From positions 1-24,671 of the forward strand of contig JAICLV010000014.1 of NCBI GenBank assembly GCA_025925185.1: a stretch of DNA of 24,671 nt. Reading direction: 5' to 3'. How positions within the stretch are numbered: position 1 is the stretch's first letter; each line of letters starts with the position of its first letter. A program made the translations under genes and the position numbers. Under the pieces are notes generated by a model. That model saw nothing but the letters and a program-made list of their open reading frames with translations, ran no database searches and was not told where the DNA came from. Positions 13,793-21,602 of this stretch are shown here, piece by piece. The DNA comes from Acidothermaceae bacterium (GTDB lineage Bacteria; Actinomycetota; Actinomycetes; Acidothermales; Acidothermaceae).

Positions 13793-14422
13793 GTGGCGAC
13801 GGTCGAGGAGTCGACGGAGGAACGCAGCGCGCGCTTTGAGCGCAACGCGATGCCGTTCCTCGATCAGCTCTATTCCGCTGCGCTGCGCATGACGCGCAAC
13901 CCGGCCGACGCCGAGGATCTCGTGCAGGAGACCTTCGTCAAGGCGTTCGCCGCCTATCACCAGTTCGAAGAGGGCACCAACCTCAAGGCGTGGCTCTACC
14001 GCATCCTCACGAACACATTCATCAACAGCTACCGCAAGAAGCAGCGTGAGCCGCGGCAGGCCGGCGGCGACGAGCTCGAGGATTGGCAGCTCGCGCGCGC
14101 CGCCGAGCACACGTCGTCCGGGCTGAAGTCCGCGGAGACCGAGGCGCTCGACCACCTGCCCGACTCCGACGTGAAGGAAGCGCTGCAGGCGCTGCCCGAG
14201 GAGTTCCGCATCGCGGTCTATCTCGCCGACGTCGAGGGTTTCGCGTACAAGGAGATCGCCGACATCATGGGCACGCCGATCGGCACCGTGATGTCGCGGT
14301 TGCATCGCGGCAGAAGGGCCTTGCGCGCCGCGTTGGAGGATTACGCTCGGGATCGCGGGGTCGTGCGGGGTCCGGTCGGCGGCGAGCAGGCGCCAGACAG
14401 CGAGGGCGGTGGAGTGCGATGA
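13793..14422 (+). CDS. sigR: ECF sigma factor SigR/SigH (thiol-oxidative stress)
   Basis: A 209-residue group 4 sigma factor controlling the thioredoxin/thiol-redox and proteostasis response. Region 2 spans about 17-85, with the signature [47 protein letters not shown]; region 4 spans about 130-190, with [44 protein letters not shown]. This is the ECF12 sequence pattern of Streptomyces SigR and mycobacterial SigH. I start at GTG 13793 because GGGAGAGG (13777-13784) is eight bases upstream and the product then has normal family length; the frame is open for another 69 codons. The gene overlaps rsrA as ATGA. It has its own SigR-type promoter and, possibly, a housekeeping -10 (TAGTCT, 13752-13757). 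Confidence 0.93.
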   Translation: MATVEESTEERSARFERNAMPFLDQLYSAALRMTRNPADAEDLVQETFVKAFAAYHQFEEGTNLKAWLYRILTNTFINSYRKKQREPRQAGGDELEDWQLARAAEHTSSGLKSAETEALDHLPDSDVKEALQALPEEFRIAVYLADVEGFAYKEIADIMGTPIGTVMSRLHRGRRALRAALEDYARDRGVVRGPVGGEQAPDSEGGGVR

Positions 14423-14703
14423 GCTGCGGCAAACCGCACGAGACGCCCTGCGACGAGGTGCTCGAGCAGGTCTACGTCTACCTCGACGGCGAGATCGGGC
14501 CCGACGACTGCGCGAAGATCCGCGAGCACCTCGATGAGTGTGGCCCTTGTCTTCGCCAATACGGCCTCGACCAAGCGGTCAAAGCGCTGGTCGCCCGCAG
14601 CTGCGGGTGTGATCTCGCCCCCGACGAGTTACGCGCGAAAGTGCTTACCCGCATCCGCGAGGTCCGGGTCGAGATCTCGCAGCTCGAATACCGCCCCGAG
14701 TAG
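14419..14703 (+). CDS. rsrA: Redox-sensing zinc anti-sigma factor RsrA
   Basis: A 94-residue cytoplasmic ZAS-family anti-sigma factor that holds SigR inactive until disulphide stress expels its zinc. The motif H37-x3-C41-x2-C44 (HLDECGPC) is present, as are C3 and C11 in [11 protein letters not shown], the positions I recall as the redox switch in S. coelicolor RsrA. Further cysteines are C31, C62 and C64; C31 is also present in the Streptomyces protein as I recall it, while the usual CC pair near residue 61 is spaced CGC here. The ATG overlaps the sigR stop (ATGA), giving coupled one-to-one synthesis. Confidence 0.93.
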   Translation: MSCGKPHETPCDEVLEQVYVYLDGEIGPDDCAKIREHLDECGPCLRQYGLDQAVKALVARSCGCDLAPDELRAKVLTRIREVRVEISQLEYRPE

Positions 14704-14736
14704 GGCGTACTCGCTTCCCCCACGGGCGCTCGCCGG

Positions 14737-14742
14737 TAGGAT
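14737..14742 (+). promoter_or_regulatory. Candidate -10 box for the zinc-ribbon membrane gene
   Basis: TAGGAT fits TANNNT, 54 bases before the ATG at 14797, in the 93-base gap after rsrA. A second TAG-rich hexamer follows at about 14748. No -35 is clear. Confidence 0.3.
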
Positions 14743-14796
14743 CTTGCTAGGCTGCCGCTGCCCATCGAAATCCCGCTCGACTCTGGGAGTTCAGCC

Positions 14797-15936
14797 ATGC
14801 AAGCCCCGCGAAGTTGTTCGCGATGCGGCGCCGATCTCGATGCGCAAGCGGCGTATTGCGGCAGATGCGGCCAACCGGTTGACGCTCCTACACAGGCGTC
14901 ACGCACCTATCGCAGCGTCCGCGAGCAGATCGGAGACGCGCAGCGTCGGCTGCCCGGAAATCTCGCCACGATCCCGGTCGAGCTGCTCGCGGTCGTTTCG
15001 CTGATGGCGGCCAGCGCGATCTGGCTGTGTGTCACAGTCGCGCTGCACGTGCACGACGTAACCAGTCTGTTTGACGACTCGGACGGCGTGGGCGCGCCCG
15101 GGATGGCGCTCTACGCGTTGGCGACGCTGGTCATCTTGCTGGCTTTTTGCGGCTGGCTCGGCTTCTTGGCGTGGCGAGTCACCGAGTGTGACGCGCGCGC
15201 CCGCGCCGTCGCGTTCGTTCCCCTCGTCGGCTACGGGTTAGCGGTGTTGTTCAGCAACGCGGGTATCGACGGTTCGCCCGGTACCCGCGCGGCCTTGCAC
15301 AGCCTGGATTCTCATGGCGCCATGACCGTCGTCACCATGTTGATGTGCTGGGCGGCTGCGCTGATTTTGGCTGTGGCACCGCGAATTCGCAGCTTCTTCG
15401 GCACCGCAGAATCGAGCGGACAGGTCGCGCTTCGTTATAACCCGGTGCGTGTCGCGCGCGACGTCCTGCTCGCGTTCGCGGGCGGAGTCGGGGCGGTCGG
15501 CGTCATGTATTTGGTCGCGCATCTCATCGCGAGCTCCTTCGAGACCAGCGTCGGCGTGAAGGTGCTCGTTATCGGCATCTTGTTCGTCGCGGTCGCCGGC
15601 GGAGTGATCGCGTCGCTGCCTCGGCTGGTTGGCGGCGACCCGCTCGCCCGTGCGACGGCGAGCGGACTTGTGCTCGCGTACCTCGTGTTGATGGCGATCG
15701 TCGAAGGCCAGGACCTCGCGTTGCTTCTTCTGCTCTTCGTCGGGCTGGGAGCGCTCGGGTACCTGTGGTTGCATCCGGCCGCTCGAGTTCGCTACGGCGG
15801 GGGCGTGCAGTCGCCGACGCCGTCGTATGCCCCGCAGTATGGCGGAACCGGCCAGGCGGGAACGCCACCCGCACCCCGACCGCCGGCGCCGCCGTATGGC
15901 AGTGCGCCGTCGTCCCCAACTCCGCCGCCCAGTTAG
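14797..15936 (+). CDS. Zinc-ribbon multi-pass membrane protein, unknown function
   Basis: A 379-residue protein. The N-terminus is a zinc ribbon with two CxxC pairs (CSRCGADLDAQAAYCGRCG, residues 8-26). After a short linker come about seven or eight hydrophobic helices between residues 60 and 330, for example LLAVVSLMAASAIWLCVTVAL, ALYALATLVILLAFCGWLGFLAW, LLAFAGGVGAVGVMYLVAHLIA, VLVIGILFVAVAGGVIASL and LALLLLLFVGLGALGYLWL. The C-terminal 45 residues are Pro/Gly/Ser/Tyr-rich and presumably cytoplasmic and disordered. The ATG has GGGAG (14785-14789) seven bases upstream. Ribbon-plus-membrane proteins like this are common in actinobacteria and uncharacterised. The next gene starts 12 bases after the stop, so they may be co-transcribed. 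Confidence 0.75.
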   Translation: MQAPRSCSRCGADLDAQAAYCGRCGQPVDAPTQASRTYRSVREQIGDAQRRLPGNLATIPVELLAVVSLMAASAIWLCVTVALHVHDVTSLFDDSDGVGAPGMALYALATLVILLAFCGWLGFLAWRVTECDARARAVAFVPLVGYGLAVLFSNAGIDGSPGTRAALHSLDSHGAMTVVTMLMCWAAALILAVAPRIRSFFGTAESSGQVALRYNPVRVARDVLLAFAGGVGAVGVMYLVAHLIASSFETSVGVKVLVIGILFVAVAGGVIASLPRLVGGDPLARATASGLVLAYLVLMAIVEGQDLALLLLLFVGLGALGYLWLHPAARVRYGGGVQSPTPSYAPQYGGTGQAGTPPAPRPPAPPYGSAPSSPTPPPS

Positions 15937-15948
15937 CAGGTATCCGCA

Positions 15949-16908
15949 TTGCGTTGTCTCGTCACCGGCGCCGCCGGCTTCATCGGATCGAATCTCGTCG
16001 ACCGGTTGCTGGCTGACGGGCATGACGTCGTTGGCGTCGACGACCTGTCACACGGCAAGTTGAGCAACCTCGACGACGCTCGGCGCGCTGGCGGCCAGGG
16101 TGGGGCTGCGCGGTTCTCCTTTGTGAAGGCGGACATCACCGACGCCGGCTTTGGTGATGTCGTCGCGTCGTCCGACCCAGAGGTGCTATTTCACCTGGCC
16201 GCGCAGATCGATGTCAGGGTGAGCGTGCGCGAGCCGCTAGAAGACGCGCGGCTGAACGTGCTCGGCACGATCAACGTGTTGGAGGCGTCACGCGCGGCTG
16301 GCGTGCGCAAGGTGGTGTTCACGTCGTCCGGCGGCTCAATTTACGGTGAGCCGGATCATCTGCCGGTGAGCGAACGCGTCGGCGTCGACCCACACTCGCA
16401 ATACGCGGCGTCGAAGGTGTGCGGTGAGATTTACCTTGGCACGTATCGGCATTTGTACGGCTTGCAGTCGACGGCGTTGGCGTTGAGCAACGTCTACGGC
16501 CCGAGGCAAGACCCGCACGGGGAAGCCGGCGTCGTGGCCATCTTCTGCAGCGCGCTGCTCGACGGTGGCCAGGGAAAGATCTTCGGTGACGGCACCGCGG
16601 TGCGCGACTATGTCTACGTCGATGACGTGGTCGACGCGTTCGCGCGCGCCGCCGGCGACGCGGGCAATGGCCGCCGGTTCAACATCGGCACTGGCGTCGG
16701 CACGTCGGTGCGCGAACTGCACACCGCGGTCGCGCGTGCAGCGGGGATGCCCGACGAGCCGGCGTTCGCTGAGGCGAGGCTCGGTGAGTTGCAGGCCATC
16801 ACGCTCGACGTCTCGTCGGCGCGACACGGCATCGGGTGGGAGCCGTTCACCGCGTTGGACGAGGGCGTCACCCGCACGTTGGACTGGGTGCGTACGCAGC
16901 GCGGGTAG
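15949..16908 (+). CDS. NAD-dependent epimerase/dehydratase (UDP-glucose 4-epimerase-like)
   Basis: A 319-residue extended short-chain dehydrogenase acting on nucleotide sugars, most likely a UDP-hexose 4-epimerase for cell-wall or glycan precursors. It has the NAD-binding TGAAGFIGSNLVDRL (6-20); DDLSHGK for the ribose; FHLAAQIDVRVSV; the catalytic triad Ser in FTSSGGSIYG (124-133) with Y152 and K156 in YAASK; LSNVYGPRQDP; and GDGTAVRDYVYVDDVVDA. The start must be TTG 15949, because the glycine motif begins five residues later and no ATG or GTG is available after the preceding gene. GCAGG (15936-15940) supports it with an eight-base spacer. It converges on the next gene with a 27-base gap. The exact substrate is not determined. 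Confidence 0.87.
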   Translation: MRCLVTGAAGFIGSNLVDRLLADGHDVVGVDDLSHGKLSNLDDARRAGGQGGAARFSFVKADITDAGFGDVVASSDPEVLFHLAAQIDVRVSVREPLEDARLNVLGTINVLEASRAAGVRKVVFTSSGGSIYGEPDHLPVSERVGVDPHSQYAASKVCGEIYLGTYRHLYGLQSTALALSNVYGPRQDPHGEAGVVAIFCSALLDGGQGKIFGDGTAVRDYVYVDDVVDAFARAAGDAGNGRRFNIGTGVGTSVRELHTAVARAAGMPDEPAFAEARLGELQAITLDVSSARHGIGWEPFTALDEGVTRTLDWVRTQRG

Positions 16909-16935
16909 GAACCGCTGCGGCCGGGACGGCCGGTG

Positions 16936-17610
16936 CTAACCGGCGAGCCGTCGGTTCAAGGCGTCGAGCACCGCGCGAGCCACCGCGTCGGCCTCGTCGT
17001 TGCGCACCAAGGCCGAGCCGGTGAGCACGAGTTCGCCAACCCGTGGCACCGCCACTTGGATGACACACGCGGCCATCCGCCTCGTGCCCATCGGCGTGAC
17101 CGTGGCGAACTCGATTTCGGCGGGCAGGCCGAGCAATTCTCCGACGGCGTCGAGGGTGGCGCGCGCGACGAGGGTGTGCCGGTGGCTCATCGTCGACGGA
17201 CCGATCGAACGCCCCTCATAGGAGTCGTCGCCCGTCGAGACGACGACCGACGCGTCGGCCTCGGAGCCGGCCGTGCGGATGCTGATCGACGCGATAAGCG
17301 GGCGCGGCACGCTGTCGGACGACGCGACGCGCTCAGGGGTGTCTGGCAGCCTGATGACTGCGGGCGCGTTGACGTCGCCGTCGTCGAACTGCACGACGCT
17401 GACGATGCGGTGGTCGATGTCGATGCCGTGCGCGGCGAGCGCCAACGACTGAACGTCGCGCACGACCTGCTTGGCGCCCTTGGTCCGGCTGGCGACGATG
17501 TGAATCTCCGTAGGCACGCTGTCGGGACCGGTCACCACGCTGACCGCGCGGATGCCTGGCACCTGCCGAAGCGCGTCCTCTAGCTCAGGCAGTAGTCGCA
17601 GAGTGGTCAT
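16936..17610 (-). CDS. Conserved actinobacterial hypothetical protein (224 aa)
   Basis: A 224-residue soluble protein without signal or membrane segments. The N-terminal part (residues 1-75) reads LEDALRQVPGIRAVSVVTG ... EIHIVASRTKGAKQVVRDVQSLALAAHGIDIDHRIVSVVQF. The C-terminal part (about 140-224) has HTLVARATLDAVGELLG, an RMAACVIQVAV strand and ends DEADAVARAVLDALNRRLAG. The two halves each look like an alpha/beta unit with a repeated VxxxTLDAL-type helix. I have seen this pattern in actinobacterial genomes but know no function. The ATG at 17610 begins the conserved region and lies inside the end of the upstream gene (26-base overlap). AAAGGA is visible 11 bases before it. Confidence 0.65.
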   Translation of the reverse strand: MTTLRLLPELEDALRQVPGIRAVSVVTGPDSVPTEIHIVASRTKGAKQVVRDVQSLALAAHGIDIDHRIVSVVQFDDGDVNAPAVIRLPDTPERVASSDSVPRPLIASISIRTAGSEADASVVVSTGDDSYEGRSIGPSTMSHRHTLVARATLDAVGELLGLPAEIEFATVTPMGTRRMAACVIQVAVPRVGELVLTGSALVRNDEADAVARAVLDALNRRLAG

Positions 17611-18220
17611 CGCCAGAGGTGTCCTTTCCGTTGGGCGTTGCGGTCGGACTCGCGGCGGCTGTTGGCGCGGCATGCCGCGGCACAGCGACCAGACGCACGC
17701 GTAGCCGAGTGTCCGCGGCATTGGCGGCGCCGGTCGCTTCGGGGACCTCGCGAGTCTCGGTCGCCTCGGTCGCCTCGTTGGTGTCGGTCGTCTCGTGGGT
17801 GTCGGTCGCCTCGTGGGTGTCGGTCGCCTCGTGGGTGTCGGTCGTCGCGGCGGCGCGAATCTGGGCAGTGGTGTCGGTTGCCTCGCGCCACGACGCGGCC
17901 GCCAGGTCGGCTTGTGCGCGCGACCGACGCTGCGCGGTGTCGTCCGCATGCAACACGCCCGGCAACAGGTCGGCGAGGTAGCTCTGCGCGCCGCGCACCG
18001 ACGCGCGTTGCCACCAGCGCAGCGTTCGCGCGGTCTCGTCGTCGAGGCGTCCAGCGGTGACGGCCGCAGCCAGTTCGGCGTCGAAGCGCGCCGTTGCGTC
18101 GTCGTGCCGCGCGGCGAGCAGCGCCTCTAGCCCCTGGGCGATGGCGAGCGCGCGGGCTGCCGGGCTGTCGGCCGAGCGTGTCGCGCCCACCGTCGTCACC
18201 ACCTGGATGCTCTCGATCAC
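17585..18220 (-). CDS. Hypothetical protein with THEATD hexapeptide repeats (211 aa)
   Basis: A 211-residue protein I do not recognise. Residues 1-115 are Ala/Arg/Asp-rich and helical (LAIAQGLEALLAARHDDATARFDAELAAAV ... LRWWQRASVRGAQSYLADLLPGVLHADD). Residues 120-160 are a low-complexity Thr/Asp/His/Glu tract built from a repeated DTHEAT unit encoded by an 18-bp minisatellite. The C-terminal 45 residues are Ala/Thr/Pro-rich and probably disordered. The GTG at 18220 is the first start in frame and has no clear ribosome-binding site. It overlaps the next gene by 26 bases, which suggests an operon. The reading frame is plausible from third-position G/C and from repeats that stay in frame, but family support is lacking. 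Confidence 0.5.
   Translation of the reverse strand: MIESIQVVTTVGATRSADSPAARALAIAQGLEALLAARHDDATARFDAELAAAVTAGRLDDETARTLRWWQRASVRGAQSYLADLLPGVLHADDTAQRRSRAQADLAAASWREATDTTAQIRAAATTDTHEATDTHEATDTHETTDTNEATEATETREVPEATGAANAADTRLRVRLVAVPRHAAPTAAASPTATPNGKDTSGDDHSATTA
17769..17840. repeat. Minisatellite: four 18-bp tandem units
   Basis: Four adjacent copies of GTCGCCTCGTGGGTGTCG, with one or two substitutions in the first two units and the last two identical, plus a nine-base partial copy at 17760-17768. On the minus strand each unit encodes a six-residue repeat (DTHEAT), so copy-number change would keep the frame. Confidence 0.9.
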
Positions 18221-18716
18221 CGAGTGTGGACGCGAGCGTAGTGCAGCGTCGAGTCGCGACGCGAGGGTTTGCGCGTCGCGCGCGTCGCAAAGAGCAAGGA
18301 TGAATCGGAAGAATGGGGTGAAGATCGACTGACGGGCACAGCATTCGGTCTAATGAGTAGTCACAAATGACTGGCCTGGCTGGGGTGCTCCGAAAGCCTT
18401 GTGGTCAGAGTGTCGTACGGGTCTTGACTTGCCCCGATCTTGCCCGATTCACTCCTTATCGAGTAACGCCCGTTGCGCCGGCGTGCCGGTGAGGCTGGCG
18501 TTGCTTGCACCCCGAGAATCCCCAATTTCCCGGGTTGCGAGACAACTGCATAGTGCGAGACGGGCACGTTGGGCCTGTCAGTAGCAACGTGGGCATCGAT
18601 ACCGACTCATCTGGATTTGGTGTCGCCTCGTCGGCATTCGTGCCGATGCTCGAGCGAAGCGGAATTTGCGTGACAGCTAGCGGAAGTCGCGACAAATCTG
18701 CAGGGTGGCGATAAGG
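18221..18716. other. Non-coding region, less GC-rich than its surroundings; long leader of the HD-GYP cassette
   Basis: No open frame here has the third-position bias of the neighbouring genes. A TTGACT hexamer at 18424-18429 resembles a -35 box, but no TANNNT follows at the right distance. I looked for c-di-GMP (GEMM) and other common riboswitch cores and did not find their conserved segments. The stretch could hold promoters and a structured leader for the micro-ORF and HD-GYP genes. Confidence 0.5.
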
Positions 18717-18779
18717 ATGCACAAGTTTGCGAAGATCGTCGAGACCATCGTCAACGGCGCTAACTCCCACTGGAGCTGA
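18717..18779 (+). CDS. Micro-ORF: 20-residue peptide upstream of the HD-GYP genes
   Basis: ATG to TGA encodes MHKFAKIVETIVNGANSHWS. AGGGTGG (18702-18708) is an eight-base-spaced ribosome-binding site. Seventeen of the 19 codons after ATG end in G or C although the flanking DNA is much less GC-rich, which is strong evidence of coding. The N-terminal 14 residues can form a cationic amphipathic helix; the tail is polar with His-Trp. The peptide ends 54 bases before the HD-GYP start, so the two are probably on one transcript. It could be a leader peptide controlling translation, a secreted signal, or a small regulator of the membrane sensor. I do not recognise the family and cannot test conservation. 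Confidence 0.5.
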   Translation: MHKFAKIVETIVNGANSHWS

Positions 18780-18833
18780 CTGAGCCCTCACGTCGCCCGT
18801 CTCGCCTATGACTTCCCCGGGTTAGGAACCAGC

Positions 18834-20225
18834 ATGCGTTCGTTACCGACGACGGCCCGCGCCTATGTGTGCGTGGTTATCGCGGTCGCGCTTGCACTTT
18901 CGGCTGCCGCCGTTCCTCGTGCCGCATCTCAGTGGCGTGAGTTCGTGGTCCTCGGCGTCTTGTACTGGATAGCGGATTCCGCGTACGTCGACACACGTCT
19001 CAGGTTTTTTAGTGTGTCGACGGGCTATCCGCTCGCCTTGTCCGCCGTGCTGCTGCTCAACCCATGGGCGGCGGGGGCCTTGTGCATGGTGAGCGCGGCG
19101 ACGTACGCCAGGGCCCGGCCGTGGTTCAAGCGGCTGTTCAACGGGTCGCAGATGGCCGTGAGCGCATTTCTGTCCGGCCTCCTGTACGAGGCATTGCCAG
19201 GTGCCGCCGGAGTCGGCTTTATCCCGGCGCGCTTTCCGGAGTGCCTTCCCGCCGTGATCCTGGCGGGCTTCACCTTCGTCGTGTTGAACAACTTCTTCGT
19301 CGCGTATGCCATCAAGCTCTCGACGCGCGTCTCGTTGCTGAGTGTGTGGTGGGGAGGCCTTGGCGAGGTGGCCCTCTCCAGCTTCGGCTACGGCATGATC
19401 GGCCTCATCATGGTCGTCTTGTGGACCGGTGGCGTCGGGCCGGTCGCGGCCCTTTTGGTGCTCGCGCCCCTGCTCATCGCGCGCTGGGCGTTCCAGCAGT
19501 ACGGCGAGCAGCACAAGGCTTATGAGGCGACCGTCGCGTCGCTCATCAGGGCGGTCGAGACCAAGGACTACTACACCCGCGGTCACAGCGAGCGTGTCGC
19601 GAAGGCGTCGGCCATGCTTGCCGAGCAACTCGGCATGCGCGAAGACCGGCTGGAGATGCTGCATTACGCGGGAATGTTGCACGACGTCGGAAAGCTTGGC
19701 GTGCCGACGAAATTGCTGCAAAAGACCGGGCCACTCGACGATGCCGAATTCGACACCATCAAGCTGCACCCGACCCGCGGCGTCGAAATGGTCAGCGGCA
19801 TCGCCTTCCTGAACGAGGCGATGCTCGGCATCCGGCATCACCATGAGCGCGTCGACGGGCTCGGCTACCCCGATGGTCTGGCGGGCGACCAGATCCCCGA
19901 GTTCGCCCGGATCATCGCGGTCGCTGACGCCTTCGACTCGATGACGTCGACTAGGTCGTACCGAAGCGCGCGCTCGGTCGAGGCCGCCATGCGCGAACTC
20001 AAGCGCTGGGCCGGCACGCAGTTCGACACGCGAATGGTCGACGCGCTGGTCGCCGCCGTCACCTCCCAGGGATGGGAATCCCACGTCGAACCGTCGGAAG
20101 AGGTAGTCGACCCCGCCGTCTTGGTGTTCCGCGACCACGACGACCCGGCGGCCGGCATCGCCGCGTTCGGGACGCCGCCCTATCAGCGGTCACCGATGTA
20201 CGACCTCCGGGCCGAGGTCTCGTGA
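18834..20225 (+). CDS. Membrane-anchored HD-GYP cyclic-di-GMP phosphodiesterase
   Basis: A 463-residue protein. Residues 1-220 hold about seven transmembrane helices in a MASE-like sensor arrangement. A short helical linker (AFQQYGEQHKAYEATVASLIRAVETKD) leads to a complete HD-GYP domain at about 235-410: H251 in RGHSERVA, the H283-D284 pair in MLHDVGKLGVP with K287, H312 in KLHPTRG, HHHE (335-338) and DGLGYP (341-346), and D365 in VADAFDSM. All metal and GYP residues are there, so c-di-GMP hydrolysis to pGpG/GMP is expected. The ATG has AGGA (18824-18827) six bases upstream. A 50-residue acidic tail follows the domain. The stop overlaps the next gene as GTGA. Confidence 0.9.
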   Translation: MRSLPTTARAYVCVVIAVALALSAAAVPRAASQWREFVVLGVLYWIADSAYVDTRLRFFSVSTGYPLALSAVLLLNPWAAGALCMVSAATYARARPWFKRLFNGSQMAVSAFLSGLLYEALPGAAGVGFIPARFPECLPAVILAGFTFVVLNNFFVAYAIKLSTRVSLLSVWWGGLGEVALSSFGYGMIGLIMVVLWTGGVGPVAALLVLAPLLIARWAFQQYGEQHKAYEATVASLIRAVETKDYYTRGHSERVAKASAMLAEQLGMREDRLEMLHYAGMLHDVGKLGVPTKLLQKTGPLDDAEFDTIKLHPTRGVEMVSGIAFLNEAMLGIRHHHERVDGLGYPDGLAGDQIPEFARIIAVADAFDSMTSTRSYRSARSVEAAMRELKRWAGTQFDTRMVDALVAAVTSQGWESHVEPSEEVVDPAVLVFRDHDDPAAGIAAFGTPPYQRSPMYDLRAEVS

Positions 20226-21499
20226 CGACGCGATTTCGTTATTCCGCCGCCTCGCCCGCCGATCGTCTCCTGGTCATCGCTGTCGCGGTGGGCTGCGTCG
20301 TCGCGTCCGGGTTCACGCTCGCCAACGGCGTCGTCCGGCCGGACGTCGCGGTCGCGTTCGTTTCGCTCATCGCCGTCGGCGAGTTGGTGCAAGTTCGCCT
20401 GCCAGGCGACCGGCCCGCCGCGCCGATCGCCGCGTCGGCCGGGTTGGGTTACGCGATGCTGTTCGCCGTCGGAGGGCAACCGGTGTCGTTGCCGATCGCC
20501 CAGGTCGGGTTCGTCGTCGCGCTCGGCACTGGTCTCGGCTCCGTCGTGCACATCGTGGCCGGACGCCGACTCCGGTGGACGGCGGTGTCGCGTCGCGTGG
20601 TCGCGGCGGCTGTCGGCGGGCTGGTGTTTCGCGCGACCGCGCCGCACAACCTCGCGACGCTGCGCGTCTCGCAATACAAGGAAGACCTGCGCTGGGTCGC
20701 GTTGCTCATGGTGATGGTCGTCGCGCTCGCCGGCATTGCCGATCTCGCACTCGCCGCCTTCGTGCGGTCAAGTGGACGACGGGTGGCATTCGGCTGGATG
20801 TTGCGCGACGAGATCGGCGCGGGCGCCGGGCTGTGGGCCGCGGTTGGCGCCACGGGCGTGTTGATGGCGCTGGCGACGCCGTCCATGAAGCTCTATGCCT
20901 TACCGATTTTCTGCGTGCCTTTGCTCTTGACGCAGTTCGCGTTTCGACGTTATGCGGCGATCCGCACAACATATCGTCAAACGATACGCTCGCTGTCTCG
21001 GGTGGCAGAGGTCGGTGGCTACGTCGAGGTGGGTCACGCGCACCGGGTGAGTTCGCTCGCCGTGGCTGTGGGACGCGAGATGGGTCTGACGGAGAGCGAA
21101 ATCGGCGACCTCGAGTACGCCGCGCTGCTGCACGACATCGGACAGCTCTCGCTGACGGATCCGATTCCCGGCGGCTCGACGCTCGTCGTCGCCCCGGTCG
21201 AACGACGTCGGGTCGCGGAGCTTGGCGCCGACGTCATCAAGACGACCGGGGTGCTCGACCGGGTCGCCGACATCGTGGCCCGCCAGGCCGACCCGTACCG
21301 CCGGCATCGCGAGGCGCCCGACGAGTCGCTGCCGGTCGAGAGCCGGATCATCAAGGCGGTCAGCGCGTACGACGACCTCGTCGGCGACAGCCACAGCGCT
21401 GAGGCGACCGCCGACGCGCTGGAGCGGCTGCGGCTCGGGATGGCCTACGAGTACGACCCTTGGGTTGTCGAAACCCTGACGCGAATTGTCGCCGCCTAG
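20222..21499 (+). CDS. Degenerate HD-GYP membrane protein, probable non-catalytic partner
   Basis: A 425-residue paralogue of the upstream gene with the same plan: about six or seven membrane helices (residues 15-245), a linker (FRRYAAIRTTYRQTIRSLSRVAEVGGYVEV) and an HD-GYP-like domain at about 255-420. It keeps H272 in VGHAHRVSS and H304-D305 in LLHDIGQLSL, but the HDxGK lysine is Gln308; the HHHE and DGxGYP motifs are replaced by ARQADPYRRHREAPDESLP; and the loop between HD and GYP is shortened. Catalysis at a di- or tri-metal centre therefore seems unlikely. It is translated by GTGA coupling with the intact enzyme, so equal amounts should be made and a heterodimer is plausible. It could also be a c-di-GMP receptor. 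Confidence 0.8.
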   Translation: MTTRFRYSAASPADRLLVIAVAVGCVVASGFTLANGVVRPDVAVAFVSLIAVGELVQVRLPGDRPAAPIAASAGLGYAMLFAVGGQPVSLPIAQVGFVVALGTGLGSVVHIVAGRRLRWTAVSRRVVAAAVGGLVFRATAPHNLATLRVSQYKEDLRWVALLMVMVVALAGIADLALAAFVRSSGRRVAFGWMLRDEIGAGAGLWAAVGATGVLMALATPSMKLYALPIFCVPLLLTQFAFRRYAAIRTTYRQTIRSLSRVAEVGGYVEVGHAHRVSSLAVAVGREMGLTESEIGDLEYAALLHDIGQLSLTDPIPGGSTLVVAPVERRRVAELGADVIKTTGVLDRVADIVARQADPYRRHREAPDESLPVESRIIKAVSAYDDLVGDSHSAEATADALERLRLGMAYEYDPWVVETLTRIVAA

Positions 21500-21602
21500 C
21501 GAGCAGCGGCCCCAACCAAGACCGTCATATTGTGGGGATCTCACAAAACGGTTGAGCAAAGTTCGTGGCGCGCCGCCGGTCGGTGGGGTCCGGGCCGCCC
21601 GA

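Noticed and set aside
18424..18453. TTGACT as a housekeeping promoter
   Set aside because: The hexamer is good, but the region 16-19 bases downstream (GATTCACT) has no TANNNT match.
18505..18714. 69-codon plus-strand frame just before the micro-ORF
   Set aside because: It starts with TTG without a ribosome-binding site and its third codon positions lack the G/C bias of real genes here.
18330..18716. Possible cyclic-di-GMP riboswitch in the HD-GYP leader
   Set aside because: The conserved GEMM-I segments (the GGGCAAA-like core and the tetraloop/receptor stems) are not visible; only general GC-rich pairings are found.
18843..20138. 431-codon open frame on the minus strand
   Set aside because: It is a shadow of the HD-GYP gene, rich in Arg, His, Asp and Gln with no recognisable domain.
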